Positions 35,025 to 43,497 of a stretch of DNA of 64,000 bases are shown piece after piece. The position numbers and the translations under genes were made by a program. Position 1 is the stretch's first letter, and the number at the start of each line of letters is the position of its first letter. Location: assembly GCF_900110775.1 (NCBI RefSeq), contig NZ_FOEP01000003.1:349473-413472 (forward strand). The letters are read 5' to 3'. Origin of the DNA: Thalassovita taeanensis (GTDB lineage Bacteria > Pseudomonadota > Alphaproteobacteria > Rhodobacterales > Rhodobacteraceae). The notes beneath the pieces are model-generated. The model did no database searches, was not told the DNA's origin, and saw nothing but the letters and a program-made list of their open reading frames with translations.

Positions 35025-37184
35025 ATGCGAACATGGATCGGATTGGCGGTACTGGCGCTGGGCGTGGCCGGGATGGGCCTGTGGGGCAGCAACCATCAGG
35101 CCACCCGGATGCAGGCGCGCGTGGCCGATGGCGCCGCGGCGGTTGGGGCCAGTTCCGTGCACGGCGTGGAAACCAAAGTGGCCGGGCGCGACATCTATGT
35201 TGCCGGTCTGGCGGATGGCCCGCAGGAACATGAGGCGCTTTTGACCGCGCTTGATGCGGTGCCGGGGCGACGTGCCGTTCATGATGATCTGATAGTGCTT
35301 GAGGTGGTAACGCCGTTCCACCTGCGCGCTCAAAGGGGGGCAGGGGGCGTCACCTATGACGGGGTTGTGCCCAGTGAGGCGGCCCGCGACACACTGGCAG
35401 AGCGGATTGGCGCGACAGTGGCCGGGGGGCTTCCGGTCGCGGCGGGTGCCCCTGTGGGGTGGGTTCAGGCTGTGGAACATGGCCTTGATGCACTGGATCA
35501 GCTTAAAACCGGCGATCTGTCCGTGTCGGATCAGCACCTGACCCTGACAGGGTTGGCCGCAACTCCGGTTGAGGCGGGCAAAGCCGAAGCGGTCTTGGCC
35601 GAGTTGCCCGAGGGGTTTTCGGCGGAAACCCGGATCGACACCGAGGACGATGGCAAACCGCTTTCGCTGTTCGTCAGTTTCGATGGCAAGAAGGCGGTGG
35701 CGCAGGGAAAGCTGCCCAAGGGCATAGCCGCAGGAATACTCGCGCGCGGCTCTGGCCTGCCGGGATTGGAAGGCGAGGCCAGCAACGCGCAGATCCGCGA
35801 TGACAGTGGACTGTGGCCCGGCATCGCTGAGCTGGGTCTGGCGGCGCTGGCCCAACTTGAAAACGGTGCCCTTGCGATCGAAGGTGTGGCGCTACACCTG
35901 TCGGGCGAAGCAACGCCCGAGGGCAAGGTCAAGGCCGAGGCGCTTCTAGATAAGTTGCCCAATTCGGTGCTGGCGGTCAGCGTCATCACGCTGTTTGATG
36001 ACGGCGCGCCCTTTGCGATGTCGGCGCAGCTGTCGGACGGCACAATCACGGCCACAGGCAAGCTGCCCGCCGAGCTGACACCTGAGGCTTTGTCCGTCGT
36101 GGCGGGCGCGGAGTGGGCACAGGCCTATATCTCCGATGAGGACAACCGGTTCACTGCGGCGGCTCGGGCCGGATTGGCGGCGCTGCGCGCGCTTGAGGAT
36201 GGAACGCTTGAGGTCACCGCAGAGGCTTTGCACCTGAGTGGCACCGCACGCACACCGCACGAAGCGGCACAGGCAGAAGAGGCGCTTTTGGCGCTGCCCG
36301 GCGGGATCGAACCGGTGGTGGTGATGGATTTTCTGGATGACGGCACAGCCTATGCGATGGCTTTGGATTACAACGCCGCAACGGGGGCGACCCTGTCGGG
36401 CAAGCTGCCTGCGGGTCTGACCCCGGCGCAGGTGAGCCGCCTTCTGGGGCTGGCAGAGGTGCCCAGTACAGCCACCGAAGGGCTGATTGTTCAGAAGGCT
36501 ATCGCGCAGGAGGTGCTGGCCGCGCTCGCCCTGTGGCTGCCCGAGTTTGAGACCCTGAAGGCCGAGATATCTGAAGAGGCGACTGTGGTGCAGGGGCTGA
36601 CGTCGCCCGGTGTTGACGTTGAATTGCTGACTGCGGCCCTAAGCCGGTCGTTGCCCGAAGGGGCAACTGTGGCGGTTAATCTGTCCGGGGATTTGCCGGT
36701 TGCGGGCACGACGCGGGTGAATGCCGCGACCGGCGCGGCAGAGCAGTTCTTGGATGGCTTCTGGTTGCCAGAGGTGATGTTTGAGCCGTCAGAACAAAGC
36801 TGCCCGGCGCAATCAGATGCTGTTTTGGCGCAGCACAGGGTCAATTTCGTGACCGGCTCGGCGCGGCTTGATGCGGGGTCGGTCCGGGCGGTGAATGCTT
36901 TGGCCAGCGTGATGACCGCCTGCATTGCCAATGTGGGTTTGGTGGCGGAACTGGGCGGGCACACCGATGCACAGGGCAGCGATGCGGCCAATATTGTCTT
37001 GTCGCAGGCCCGCGCCGATGCGGTGCGCGCGGCGCTGATTGCGCGGGGTGTTCCGGCAGAGGCGTTGAGCGCTGTGGGGTATGGCGCAAGTCAGCCGGTG
37101 GCGGATAACGCAACCGACGAGGGGCGCGCCAGCAACCGCCGCACCACGGTGGCCTGGGCAGCAAAGCCATTATCGGACGATTAA
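35025..37184 (+). CDS. OmpA-family protein with tandem BON-like repeats
   Basis: The 719-residue protein has an N-terminal membrane segment (about residues 4-21), several repeat units of roughly 110-120 residues (starting near 45, 160, 278, 391 and a shorter one near 508), and a C-terminal OmpA-type peptidoglycan-binding domain (about 600-712; GGHTDAQGSDAANIVLSQARADAVRAAL). Repeat marks include LHLSGxA, xPxE, AExxLxxLP and the DDG...GKLP pair. The unit order resembles BON-domain folds. It lacks a beta-barrel, so it probably spans the periplasm from the inner membrane to the wall. A helix-hairpin-helix gene follows after 15 bases. Confidence 0.82.
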   Translation: MRTWIGLAVLALGVAGMGLWGSNHQATRMQARVADGAAAVGASSVHGVETKVAGRDIYVAGLADGPQEHEALLTALDAVPGRRAVHDDLIVLEVVTPFHLRAQRGAGGVTYDGVVPSEAARDTLAERIGATVAGGLPVAAGAPVGWVQAVEHGLDALDQLKTGDLSVSDQHLTLTGLAATPVEAGKAEAVLAELPEGFSAETRIDTEDDGKPLSLFVSFDGKKAVAQGKLPKGIAAGILARGSGLPGLEGEASNAQIRDDSGLWPGIAELGLAALAQLENGALAIEGVALHLSGEATPEGKVKAEALLDKLPNSVLAVSVITLFDDGAPFAMSAQLSDGTITATGKLPAELTPEALSVVAGAEWAQAYISDEDNRFTAAARAGLAALRALEDGTLEVTAEALHLSGTARTPHEAAQAEEALLALPGGIEPVVVMDFLDDGTAYAMALDYNAATGATLSGKLPAGLTPAQVSRLLGLAEVPSTATEGLIVQKAIAQEVLAALALWLPEFETLKAEISEEATVVQGLTSPGVDVELLTAALSRSLPEGATVAVNLSGDLPVAGTTRVNAATGAAEQFLDGFWLPEVMFEPSEQSCPAQSDAVLAQHRVNFVTGSARLDAGSVRAVNALASVMTACIANVGLVAELGGHTDAQGSDAANIVLSQARADAVRAALIARGVPAEALSAVGYGASQPVADNATDEGRASNRRTTVAWAAKPLSDD

Positions 37185-37199
37185 AACGGGAGAAGTCAT

Positions 37200-37880
37200 A
37201 TGTTTCGAAACTGGGGTTTCTTGATGTCTGAAATGATCGGCCTGCTGATCCTTGCCGCGCTGTTGGGGCTGCTGGTGGGCTGGTGGATCTGGGCGCGCGG
37301 TCGGGATGGGGCGACGGCGCCTGTCGTCTCCTCTGGTGGGGCTGACGCGGTGGCGCACCGGCAGCTGTCAGACGATCTGACGCGCTGTCGCACGGCGCAA
37401 GAGCGAAGCGCGGCGCGGATTGCCGAGCTTGAGGCCGAGCTGGCGGCGCGTGTGTCCACGCCTGACAGCACCCCATCCGCCTTTGCGGCAGTGCCCGGCG
37501 GCGACAGCATGGCCCCGGCCGCGACCGAATTGCAGGGCGATGTGGCACCCGTGGATCTGGATGGCGACGGCGAAGTGGATGGGCTGTCTGATGCGGATCG
37601 CCCGGCGGCGCTGGCTGAGGCGCGTGGCGGACAGCCGGATGACCTGAAACGGATCAGGGGGATCGGTCCGAAGCTGGAACAGCTGTGCCACAGCCTTGGC
37701 TTCTTTCATTTCGATCAGATCGCGGGCTGGACCGACCGGGAAATCACGTGGGTCGACGCCAATCTGACCGGGTTCAAAGGCCGGGTCAGCCGCGACAACT
37801 GGATGGAGCAGGCAAAGGCCTTGGCCGCAGGCAGCGAAACAGAGTTTTCGCGCCGGGTGGACAAGGGAGATGTCTACTGA
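37200..37880 (+). CDS. Membrane-anchored helix-hairpin-helix protein
   Basis: The 226-residue protein has one N-terminal membrane helix (about 10-32), a short coiled stretch (LSDDLTRCRTAQERSAARIAELEAELA, about 56-80), an acidic linker, and a C-terminal domain DDLKRIRGIGPKLEQLCHSLGFFHFDQIAGWT, a helix-hairpin-helix fold. This domain is the one added at the end of complex I NuoE proteins in Rhodobacterales, but there are no nuo genes here. It starts 15 bases after the OmpA-like gene behind GGGAGAAG, so both belong to one unit. Role unknown. Confidence 0.8.
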   Translation: MFRNWGFLMSEMIGLLILAALLGLLVGWWIWARGRDGATAPVVSSGGADAVAHRQLSDDLTRCRTAQERSAARIAELEAELAARVSTPDSTPSAFAAVPGGDSMAPAATELQGDVAPVDLDGDGEVDGLSDADRPAALAEARGGQPDDLKRIRGIGPKLEQLCHSLGFFHFDQIAGWTDREITWVDANLTGFKGRVSRDNWMEQAKALAAGSETEFSRRVDKGDVY

Positions 37881-37904
37881 GGGCGCGATGCGGGCCCCGG
37901 CGGA

Positions 37905-38222
37905 TCAGTCCTTGGGGGCGGTGACGTTTTCGCGGAAGGCGACCTCGAACTCGGCCTGCTTTTCCGGGCTGGCCTCGGTCTGGCTTTGCGCCTTCCAGTC
38001 GTCATAGGGCATGCCATAGTAGATCTCGCGCGCCTCGTCCTTGCTCATCTCGATTCCACGGGCGTTGGCGGCCTCCTGATACCAGCGCGACAGGCAGTTG
38101 CGGCAAAACCCGGCCAGATTCATCAGGTCGATATTCTGCACATCGGTCCGCTTTTCCATCAGATGCGCGCGCAGGGCGCGAAAGGCGGCGGCCTCTATTT
38201 CAATCCGGGTCTGATCGTCCAT
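37905..38222 (-). CDS. DUF1244-family protein
   Basis: The 105-residue protein begins MDDQTRIEIEAAAFRALRAHL and has LMNLAGFCRNCLSRWYQEAANARGIEMSKDEAREIYYGMPYDDWK, the signature of the DUF1244 family, with a CxxC pair that could bind metal. It is soluble, with no signal peptide. The start at 38222 follows AAGGAG; a methionine six codons upstream lies across this ribosome site. Its upstream neighbour, the tautomerase gene, overlaps that alternative start. Function unknown; the family is widespread in alpha- and gammaproteobacteria. Confidence 0.88.
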   Translation of the reverse strand: MDDQTRIEIEAAAFRALRAHLMEKRTDVQNIDLMNLAGFCRNCLSRWYQEAANARGIEMSKDEAREIYYGMPYDDWKAQSQTEASPEKQAEFEVAFRENVTAPKD

Positions 38223-38236
38223 CGGGGTCTCCTTGG

Positions 38237-38581
38237 TCAAAGAACGCGTTTGGCATAGGTGGCGCGGGCCATGTCGGCCACATCGACCGACAGGCTGCCG
38301 ACATCTGGTAACATCTGATCCATAACGCCTAGGATCGTGGCCGTTAACCCGGCTTTAGTCGCATCGTCTCGCCCTGCGAGCAAAAACAACTCGGCATGGG
38401 CAAAGCTCTGCGGCTCGGTCCCGATGCGGAAAAAATCATGCGGGCGAGCGCGGATTTTCAGCGATGTGGGATCGGGGATCGCTGGGTCTGCTGCCATGGC
38501 GGCAAAAAGCGCGTCGCATAGCGCCTGCATGTCATGGCGTGTTTCAAGCCCGGCGGAATAGTCGATCACGATATGGGGCAT
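38237..38581 (-). CDS. 5-carboxymethyl-2-hydroxymuconate isomerase-like tautomerase
   Basis: The 114-residue protein starts MPHIVIDYSAGLE, so after Met removal it has the catalytic N-terminal proline of the tautomerase superfamily. Length and the RARPHDFFRIG and FAHAELFLLAGRD segments point to the CHMI group, enzymes of homoprotocatechuate breakdown. No other genes of that pathway are nearby, so the true substrate may differ. It lies between the formylglutamate hydrolase gene and the DUF1244 gene, all on the same strand with small gaps, and may form an operon with them. Confidence 0.85.
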   Translation of the reverse strand: MPHIVIDYSAGLETRHDMQALCDALFAAMAADPAIPDPTSLKIRARPHDFFRIGTEPQSFAHAELFLLAGRDDATKAGLTATILGVMDQMLPDVGSLSVDVADMARATYAKRVL

Positions 38582-38590
38582 GGGCTGGGG

Positions 38591-39331
38591 TTACACTCCG
38601 CTGTCGGTCAGCGCCTGTTCAAGGATCGGCGCCAGCCGTTTGGCCCAATCCTGCTGATGCTGAGGGGTTTCGATCAGGTCATTGCGCAGCTCAACCAGAA
38701 CATTTGGCCGCTGATAGGCAAGCGCGTGCCGGGCAATCGCGTCGCCGGGCAGGTGGCCGCCGTAGGGTTCGTTTTCGCCGACGCAAAGGTCGTGCTCCTG
38801 CTCCAACCGTCGCAGCAGCGGCTTGGCCAGCCGTGCGTCAGCGGCATAGAGCAGGCCAATATGCCAAGGCCGTGGCTCGCGTCCCTGAAGCTGGCGGGTG
38901 AAGCTGTGGATCGACAGGATCACCGTGTCATCACGCCGCGCGGCCAGTTCGCTCAGCGCCGTGTGATAGGGCCGGTAGCAGGCGTTCAGCCGCTGTTCCA
39001 GCTCGTCCGGTCCGGCATGGCGGTTGGCGGGAATGATCGTGCCATCGTAGAGCTTCATCAGCAGGGTCGGGTCGTCCTCGCCCCGGTTTGGATCAATCAC
39101 CAACCGCGAGAAATTCGACAGGATTGCGGGCGCATCCAACGCATCGGCCAGCGCGCGTGTGACGCCTGCCGCGCCCACATCATAGGCAATGTGACGCTCC
39201 ATATCGCCGCGTGCCAGACCAAGCTGGCCATTGCCGACAAAAGGCGGCACCGTATTGGCGGCATGATCGCAGGTGATCAGCCAGCGCGAGGGGCGGTCCG
39301 CCCCAATGATTTCAAAGGGGGTGTATGTCAT
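38591..39331 (-). CDS. N-formylglutamate amidohydrolase family protein
   Basis: The 246-residue protein has the family zinc and substrate residues: WLITCDHAANTVP (first His/Asp), RHIAYDVGAAG, SRLVIDPNRG and ILSIHSF. The enzyme class hydrolyses N-formyl-L-glutamate to formate and glutamate in histidine degradation (HutG), but many members have other substrates. A start at 39331 (MTYTPFEI) is chosen over GTG 39355. It is divergent from pykA. No other hut genes are in the window; release of formate could feed the Fds enzyme (speculative). Confidence 0.85.
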   Translation of the reverse strand: MTYTPFEIIGADRPSRWLITCDHAANTVPPFVGNGQLGLARGDMERHIAYDVGAAGVTRALADALDAPAILSNFSRLVIDPNRGEDDPTLLMKLYDGTIIPANRHAGPDELEQRLNACYRPYHTALSELAARRDDTVILSIHSFTRQLQGREPRPWHIGLLYAADARLAKPLLRRLEQEHDLCVGENEPYGGHLPGDAIARHALAYQRPNVLVELRNDLIETPQHQQDWAKRLAPILEQALTDSGV

Positions 39332-39450
39332 GCGGTTGTCATTTCCTTTGACCACGCTCTAGGACAGAATAGCGGGAAATGGAATTGTCGTTCGCCCGCA
39401 GAACGCGATATGAATACAATAACCTAAGAAAAACAGTGAGGACGAGCCGG

Positions 39451-40896
39451 ATGAGACGCTTTCGCAATGTAAAAATCGTGGCCACCCTGGGCCCGGCATC
39501 AAATGACTATGCGATGATCCGCGCCCTGCACGAGGCCGGAGCCGACGTGTTTCGTCTGAACATGAGCCACGGAGACCACGACGAAATTCGCGCCCGCCAC
39601 GCGATCATCCGCCAGATCGAGCGTGATTTGGATAGCCCGATCGCCATTCTGGCAGATCTTCAGGGGCCAAAGTTGCGGGTGGGAACCTTTGCGCGTGGTG
39701 AGGAAGACTTGGCTGAGGGCGCAGCCTTCCGTCTGGATCTGGACGAGGCTGAGGGCGATGCTAGCCGCGTCTGCCTGCCGCACCCCGAGATTTTTGCAGC
39801 GCTGGAAGAGGGCGCAAGCCTGCTGGTCAACGATGGTAAAATCCGTCTGCGGGTCACGGCCTGTGGTACTGATTTCGCCGATTGCGTCGTTGTGAATGGC
39901 GGCACGATTTCCAATCGCAAGGGGGTGAACGTTCCCGATGTGGAGTTGCCATTGGCCGCCCTGTCGGAAAAAGACCGCCGTGATCTGGAGTTTGTCTGCC
40001 AGCTTGGCGTGGACTGGCTGGCGCTGTCCTTCGTGCAGCGCCCCGAGGATGTGCACGAGGCTCGCACATTGGCGGACGGTCGCGCCGCGATCCTGTCAAA
40101 AATCGAGAAACCTTCGGCCGTGGCCAAGTTTGATGATATTTTGGCAGTCAGTGACGGCATCATGGTTGCGCGCGGTGATCTGGGGGTCGAACTGCCGGTG
40201 CAGAACGTGCCGCCGATCCAGAAGCGTCTGATCCGCAAATGCCGGATCGCGGCCAAGCCGGTGATTGTGGCGACCCAGATGTTGGAAAGCATGATCGAAT
40301 CGCCGATGCCGACGCGCGCCGAAGTGTCTGACGTGGCCACCGCCATCTATGAAGGTGCGGATGCAATCATGCTGTCGGCTGAATCCGCTGCAGGTAATTA
40401 TCCGATCGAGGCGGTGACGACGATGGACAATGTCGCCATCGAAGTGGAAGGCGACCCGACCTACCGCGAGGTGATCGAGGCATCGCGCAGCGCGAACCGC
40501 AAGTCGGTTGCTGGCGGCATTGTTGCCGCCGCGCGTGAGATTGCCGAGACGACAGATATCAAGGCGATCTGCTGTTTTACGCAATCGGGCACGACCGCTC
40601 TTTTGACGGCGCGTGAACGCCCGCGCGTGCCGATTATCGCGCTGACCTCGCAACGCGGCACCGCGCGGCGGTTGGTGCTCAGTTGGGGCACGCACTGCGT
40701 AATGACCGGCGAGCTTGAGCGGTTCAAGCAAGCGGTGGTCAATGCCGCGCGTGCGGCACGCACTGGGGGCTATGCCACGGAAGCGGATCAGATCGTTGTC
40801 GTGGCCGGGGTGCCGTTCAACATGCCGGGCACGACGAATATCCTGCGTGTCGCGCCCTGCGCCGAACATTTGATTTTTGCCTCTGATCCGGAGTAG
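39451..40896 (+). CDS. pykA: Pyruvate kinase
   Basis: Pyruvate kinase makes pyruvate and ATP from phosphoenolpyruvate. The 481-residue protein starts MRRFRNVKIVATLGPASND and contains FRLNMSHG, ILADLQGPKLRVG, the signature ILSKIEKPSAV (with the catalytic lysine), VARGDLGVELP (metal acid ligands) and VATQMLESMI. The C-terminal regulatory domain has RPRVPIIALTSQ. Length is normal for the alphaproteobacterial type. A longer frame from 39379 lies in the promoter region. It is divergent from the formylglutamate hydrolase and followed by a small membrane protein gene. Confidence 0.96.
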   Translation: MRRFRNVKIVATLGPASNDYAMIRALHEAGADVFRLNMSHGDHDEIRARHAIIRQIERDLDSPIAILADLQGPKLRVGTFARGEEDLAEGAAFRLDLDEAEGDASRVCLPHPEIFAALEEGASLLVNDGKIRLRVTACGTDFADCVVVNGGTISNRKGVNVPDVELPLAALSEKDRRDLEFVCQLGVDWLALSFVQRPEDVHEARTLADGRAAILSKIEKPSAVAKFDDILAVSDGIMVARGDLGVELPVQNVPPIQKRLIRKCRIAAKPVIVATQMLESMIESPMPTRAEVSDVATAIYEGADAIMLSAESAAGNYPIEAVTTMDNVAIEVEGDPTYREVIEASRSANRKSVAGGIVAAAREIAETTDIKAICCFTQSGTTALLTARERPRVPIIALTSQRGTARRLVLSWGTHCVMTGELERFKQAVVNAARAARTGGYATEADQIVVVAGVPFNMPGTTNILRVAPCAEHLIFASDPE

Positions 40897-40925
40897 GCTG
40901 CCTTTGTAGCTTGGGAGTAAAGAGA

Positions 40926-41150
40926 ATGGACACGGACCTGATTTTCGTGGTGGGCTTGGTTCTGGCCGCGTTTTCCATTCCGTCGATCGTCTCGGCCTGG
41001 AGCGAAAGGCGGGTGCCGCGCACCGCTGCAATTGTGGTGGTGGTCGGCTGCGCCATGATCGTTTGGGCGCTTACCCAAAAGCCCGGCGGTTACCGGCTGG
41101 AGCAGGTCCCCGATGTGATCGTTGGTGTTATCGGGCGCTTGATCAACTGA
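40926..41150 (+). CDS. Small membrane protein, unknown function
   Basis: The 74-residue protein starts MDTDLIFVVGLVLAAFSIP after GGGAGTAAAGAGA, 29 bases past pykA. It has two likely membrane helices (about 5-25 and 35-53) around a basic loop (WSERRVPRTAA) and ends with RLEQVPDVIVGVIGRLIN. No motif of a named family is seen. The location between pykA and rpmI-rplT may be conserved in Rhodobacterales; I recall small proteins of this form but cannot check it here. It may be cotranscribed with pykA. Confidence 0.75.
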   Translation: MDTDLIFVVGLVLAAFSIPSIVSAWSERRVPRTAAIVVVVGCAMIVWALTQKPGGYRLEQVPDVIVGVIGRLIN

Positions 41151-41157
41151 TTCCCCC

Positions 41158-41186
41158 TTGCCAGCCTGAGGAACCCCGCGTATAGG
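41158..41186 (+). promoter_or_regulatory. Promoter of rpmI-rplT
   Basis: TTGCCA (41158-41163), a 17-base spacer, and TATAGG (41181-41186) form a good sigma-70 type promoter about 80 bases before the rpmI start codon. Confidence 0.65.
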
Positions 41187-41264
41187 ACCCCCCTATCTGT
41201 GCGACCGGCCGATAGTGGCATGCCGAGTCGCGCATAAACCGACCCAAAGACTAAGGAGACGGAA

Positions 41265-41465
41265 ATGCCCAAGATGAAGACGAAGTCGAGCTGCAAAAAG
41301 CGGTTCAAAGTGACGGCCAGTGGCCGCGTTGTTGCCGGTCAAGCCGGTAAGCGCCATGGCATGATCAAACGCTCCACCAAATTCATCCGCACTGCTCGCG
41401 GAACCACCACGCTGTCGGCTCCTGATGAGAAAATCATCAAGTCGATGATGCCCTACGCGCGCTAA
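41265..41465 (+). CDS. rpmI: Ribosomal protein bL35
   Basis: The 66-residue basic protein begins [20 protein letters not shown] and ends in SMMPYAR, a full-length bL35 of the large ribosomal subunit. An AAGGAGACGG ribosome site precedes it. Position 13 bases before rplT is the usual gene order. infC, often upstream of this pair in other bacteria, is not adjacent here; instead a promoter lies at 41158. In many bacteria L20 represses this operon through an mRNA structure; no clear site is visible. Confidence 0.98.
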   Translation: MPKMKTKSSCKKRFKVTASGRVVAGQAGKRHGMIKRSTKFIRTARGTTTLSAPDEKIIKSMMPYAR

Positions 41466-41477
41466 GGAGGGTCTGAT

Positions 41478-41840
41478 ATGTCTCGTGTAAAAGGTGGTGT
41501 GGTTACCCACGCCCGTCACAAGAAAATCATCAAGGCAGCCAAAGGTTACTATGGCCGCCGTAAGAACACCTTCCGTACCGCAACGCAGGCGGTCGACAAG
41601 GCAAACCAATACGCAACCCGTGACCGTCGCGTCCGCAAGCGGAACTTCCGCGCCCTGTGGATTCAGCGGATCAACGCCGCTGTGCGTGCCCATGACGAAG
41701 CGCTGACATACTCGCGCTTCATCAACGGTCTGTCGCTGGCCGGTATCGAAGTGGACCGTAAGGTTCTGGCCGATCTGGCCGTGCACGAACCCGCCGCATT
41801 TAGCGCCATCGTCGATCAGGCGAAGGCCGCGCTCGCGTAA
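41478..41840 (+). CDS. rplT: Ribosomal protein bL20
   Basis: The 120-residue protein begins [30 protein letters not shown] and is a full-length bL20, an early-binding 23S rRNA protein needed for assembly of the large subunit. An AAGGAGGG ribosome site precedes the ATG. It follows rpmI directly. The gene ends 25 bases before a hairpin (41865-41896) that separates it from pheS, although pheST commonly follows rplT in bacteria. Confidence 0.98.
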   Translation: MSRVKGGVVTHARHKKIIKAAKGYYGRRKNTFRTATQAVDKANQYATRDRRVRKRNFRALWIQRINAAVRAHDEALTYSRFINGLSLAGIEVDRKVLADLAVHEPAAFSAIVDQAKAALA

Positions 41841-41864
41841 GACCCTGCTCAGGGTTTGAATTAG

Positions 41865-41896
41865 GAAGCCGCGGACCTTTTGGGTCTCGCGGCTTC
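41865..41896 (+). terminator. Terminator-like hairpin after rplT
   Basis: GAAGCCGCGGACC pairs with GGTCTCGCGGCTTC with one bulged T and a TTTTG loop. The T-run after it is interrupted (TTGCGTTTT), so read-through into pheS is possible. Confidence 0.65.
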
Positions 41897-41950
41897 TTGC
41901 GTTTTGGCCCCCCGCTGGATAGCAGGGGACAACGGAATTTGGAGGGTCGG

Positions 41951-43024
41951 ATGGACGATCTGAAGCAGAAATATCTGGGTGCCATCGCTGGCGCGGGCAA
42001 CGAGGCTGCGTTGGAAGACATCCGTCTGGCCGCCGTCGGTAAAAAAGGTGAGGTCGCGCTGAAAATGCGCGAACTGGGCAAGATGACCCCGGAAGAGCGC
42101 CAGACTGCAGGCCCCGCGCTGAACGCGCTCAAGGACGAGATCAACAGCGCCCTTGCCGCCAAGAAGGCTGCCCTGTCCGACGCAGCTCTTGATGAGCGCC
42201 TTCGCACCGAATGGCTGGATGTGACGCTGCCGGGGCGCGAGCGTCGCCAAGGGACCATTCACCCGGTCAGTCAAGTGACCGAGGAAGTCAGCGCAATCTT
42301 CGCAGACATGGGGTTTTCCGTCGCAGAAGGTCCGCGCATCGACACCGATTGGTATAACTTCGACGCGCTGAACATTCCCGGCCACCACCCGGCGCGCGCG
42401 GAAATGGACACCTTCTATATGCACCGCGCTGAGGGCGACAATCGTCCGCCGCATGTCCTGCGCACCCACACCAGTCCGGTGCAGATCCGCTCGATGGAGG
42501 CGCAGGGCGCGCCGATCCGCATCATCTGCCCCGGCGGTGTCTACCGCGCCGATTACGACCAAACCCACACCCCGATGTTCCATCAGGTCGAAGGGCTGGC
42601 GATCGACACCGATATCTCGATGGCCAACCTCAAGTGGGTGCTGGAGGAGTTCGTCAAAGCCTTCTTTGAGGTGGACAACGTCGATCTGCGCTTCCGCGCG
42701 TCGCACTTCCCCTTCACCGAGCCATCGGCCGAGGTGGACATCCGCTGTTCTTGGCAGGACGGCGCGTTGAAAGTGGGCGAGGGCGACGATTGGCTGGAGA
42801 TTTTGGGCTCGGGCATGGTTCACCCCAGGGTCTTGCAGGCCGGCGGGATCGACCCGGACAAATATCAGGGCTTTGCCTTTGGAATGGGCATCGATCGGAT
42901 CGCCATGCTGAAATACGGCATCCCCGACCTGCGCGCGTTCTTTGACAGCGACCTGCGCTGGCTGCGGCACTATGGGTTTGCAAGTCTGGATCAGCCGACC
43001 CTGCATGGGGGGTTGTCGCGGTGA
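41951..43024 (+). CDS. pheS: Phenylalanyl-tRNA synthetase alpha subunit
   Basis: PheS is the catalytic class II subunit that charges tRNA-Phe. The 357-residue protein has an N-terminal coiled-coil arm (about 1-85), motif 2 ([12 protein letters not shown], with [22 protein letters not shown]), and motif 3 ([18 protein letters not shown]), plus the phenylalanine-pocket strand [13 protein letters not shown]. The start at 41951 follows GGAGGG. The unusual point is downstream: its stop overlaps the GTG of an extra gene rather than the pheT start. Confidence 0.98.
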   Translation: MDDLKQKYLGAIAGAGNEAALEDIRLAAVGKKGEVALKMRELGKMTPEERQTAGPALNALKDEINSALAAKKAALSDAALDERLRTEWLDVTLPGRERRQGTIHPVSQVTEEVSAIFADMGFSVAEGPRIDTDWYNFDALNIPGHHPARAEMDTFYMHRAEGDNRPPHVLRTHTSPVQIRSMEAQGAPIRIICPGGVYRADYDQTHTPMFHQVEGLAIDTDISMANLKWVLEEFVKAFFEVDNVDLRFRASHFPFTEPSAEVDIRCSWQDGALKVGEGDDWLEILGSGMVHPRVLQAGGIDPDKYQGFAFGMGIDRIAMLKYGIPDLRAFFDSDLRWLRHYGFASLDQPTLHGGLSR

Positions 43025-43497
43025 CGACTGGTGAACTGCTTTTGGGGCTTGGGGGGGTGTGCCTTGCAGGTTTCAGCTTTCTGCTTGGACGTATATTCAG
43101 CCAATCAGAGGCAGTTCTTGCTGAAAAACGCCGTGTGTATGAGGAGTTCCTCACAGTTTGTCCGATGCCGAATGATGCCTACAAAGCTTGGACACCTGAG
43201 CGTGAACAGGAGCGCACTGAAGCTTTTCAGAGTGTCTATGGCAAGCTGATGTTGTATGCGGCACCTGCGGTAACTTTGGCCATTTCGCTGTATCTTGATC
43301 TCTTGAATGCCGCAGACATAGAGCTTGGACCTGAAAGCGAGCCGCTGCATCCTGCTTTTAAAGAAGCGGCAAAAGCTCACAATGATATCATTCTAGAAAT
43401 GCGCCGAGATGCGCTTGGCTTATCAATGTTCGGCTACTACGGAAAGTCACGTCTGCCAGCCAACGCGTACGAAGAGGCGAAAAGGAAATCGCTATGA
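43021..43497 (+). CDS. Unknown membrane protein inserted between pheS and pheT
   Basis: The 158-residue protein starts with GTG, which overlaps the pheS stop (GTGA), and its TGA overlaps the pheT start (ATGA). It has an N-terminal membrane helix (about residues 5-24, [21 protein letters not shown]), a soluble segment with [32 protein letters not shown], and a second hydrophobic patch (about 76-95). I recognise no family. GC by hand count is about 50%, against about 63% in a nearby sample of pheT, which suggests recent acquisition. Synthesis should be coupled to both PheRS subunits. Confidence 0.75.
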   Translation: MTTGELLLGLGGVCLAGFSFLLGRIFSQSEAVLAEKRRVYEEFLTVCPMPNDAYKAWTPEREQERTEAFQSVYGKLMLYAAPAVTLAISLYLDLLNAADIELGPESEPLHPAFKEAAKAHNDIILEMRRDALGLSMFGYYGKSRLPANAYEEAKRKSL

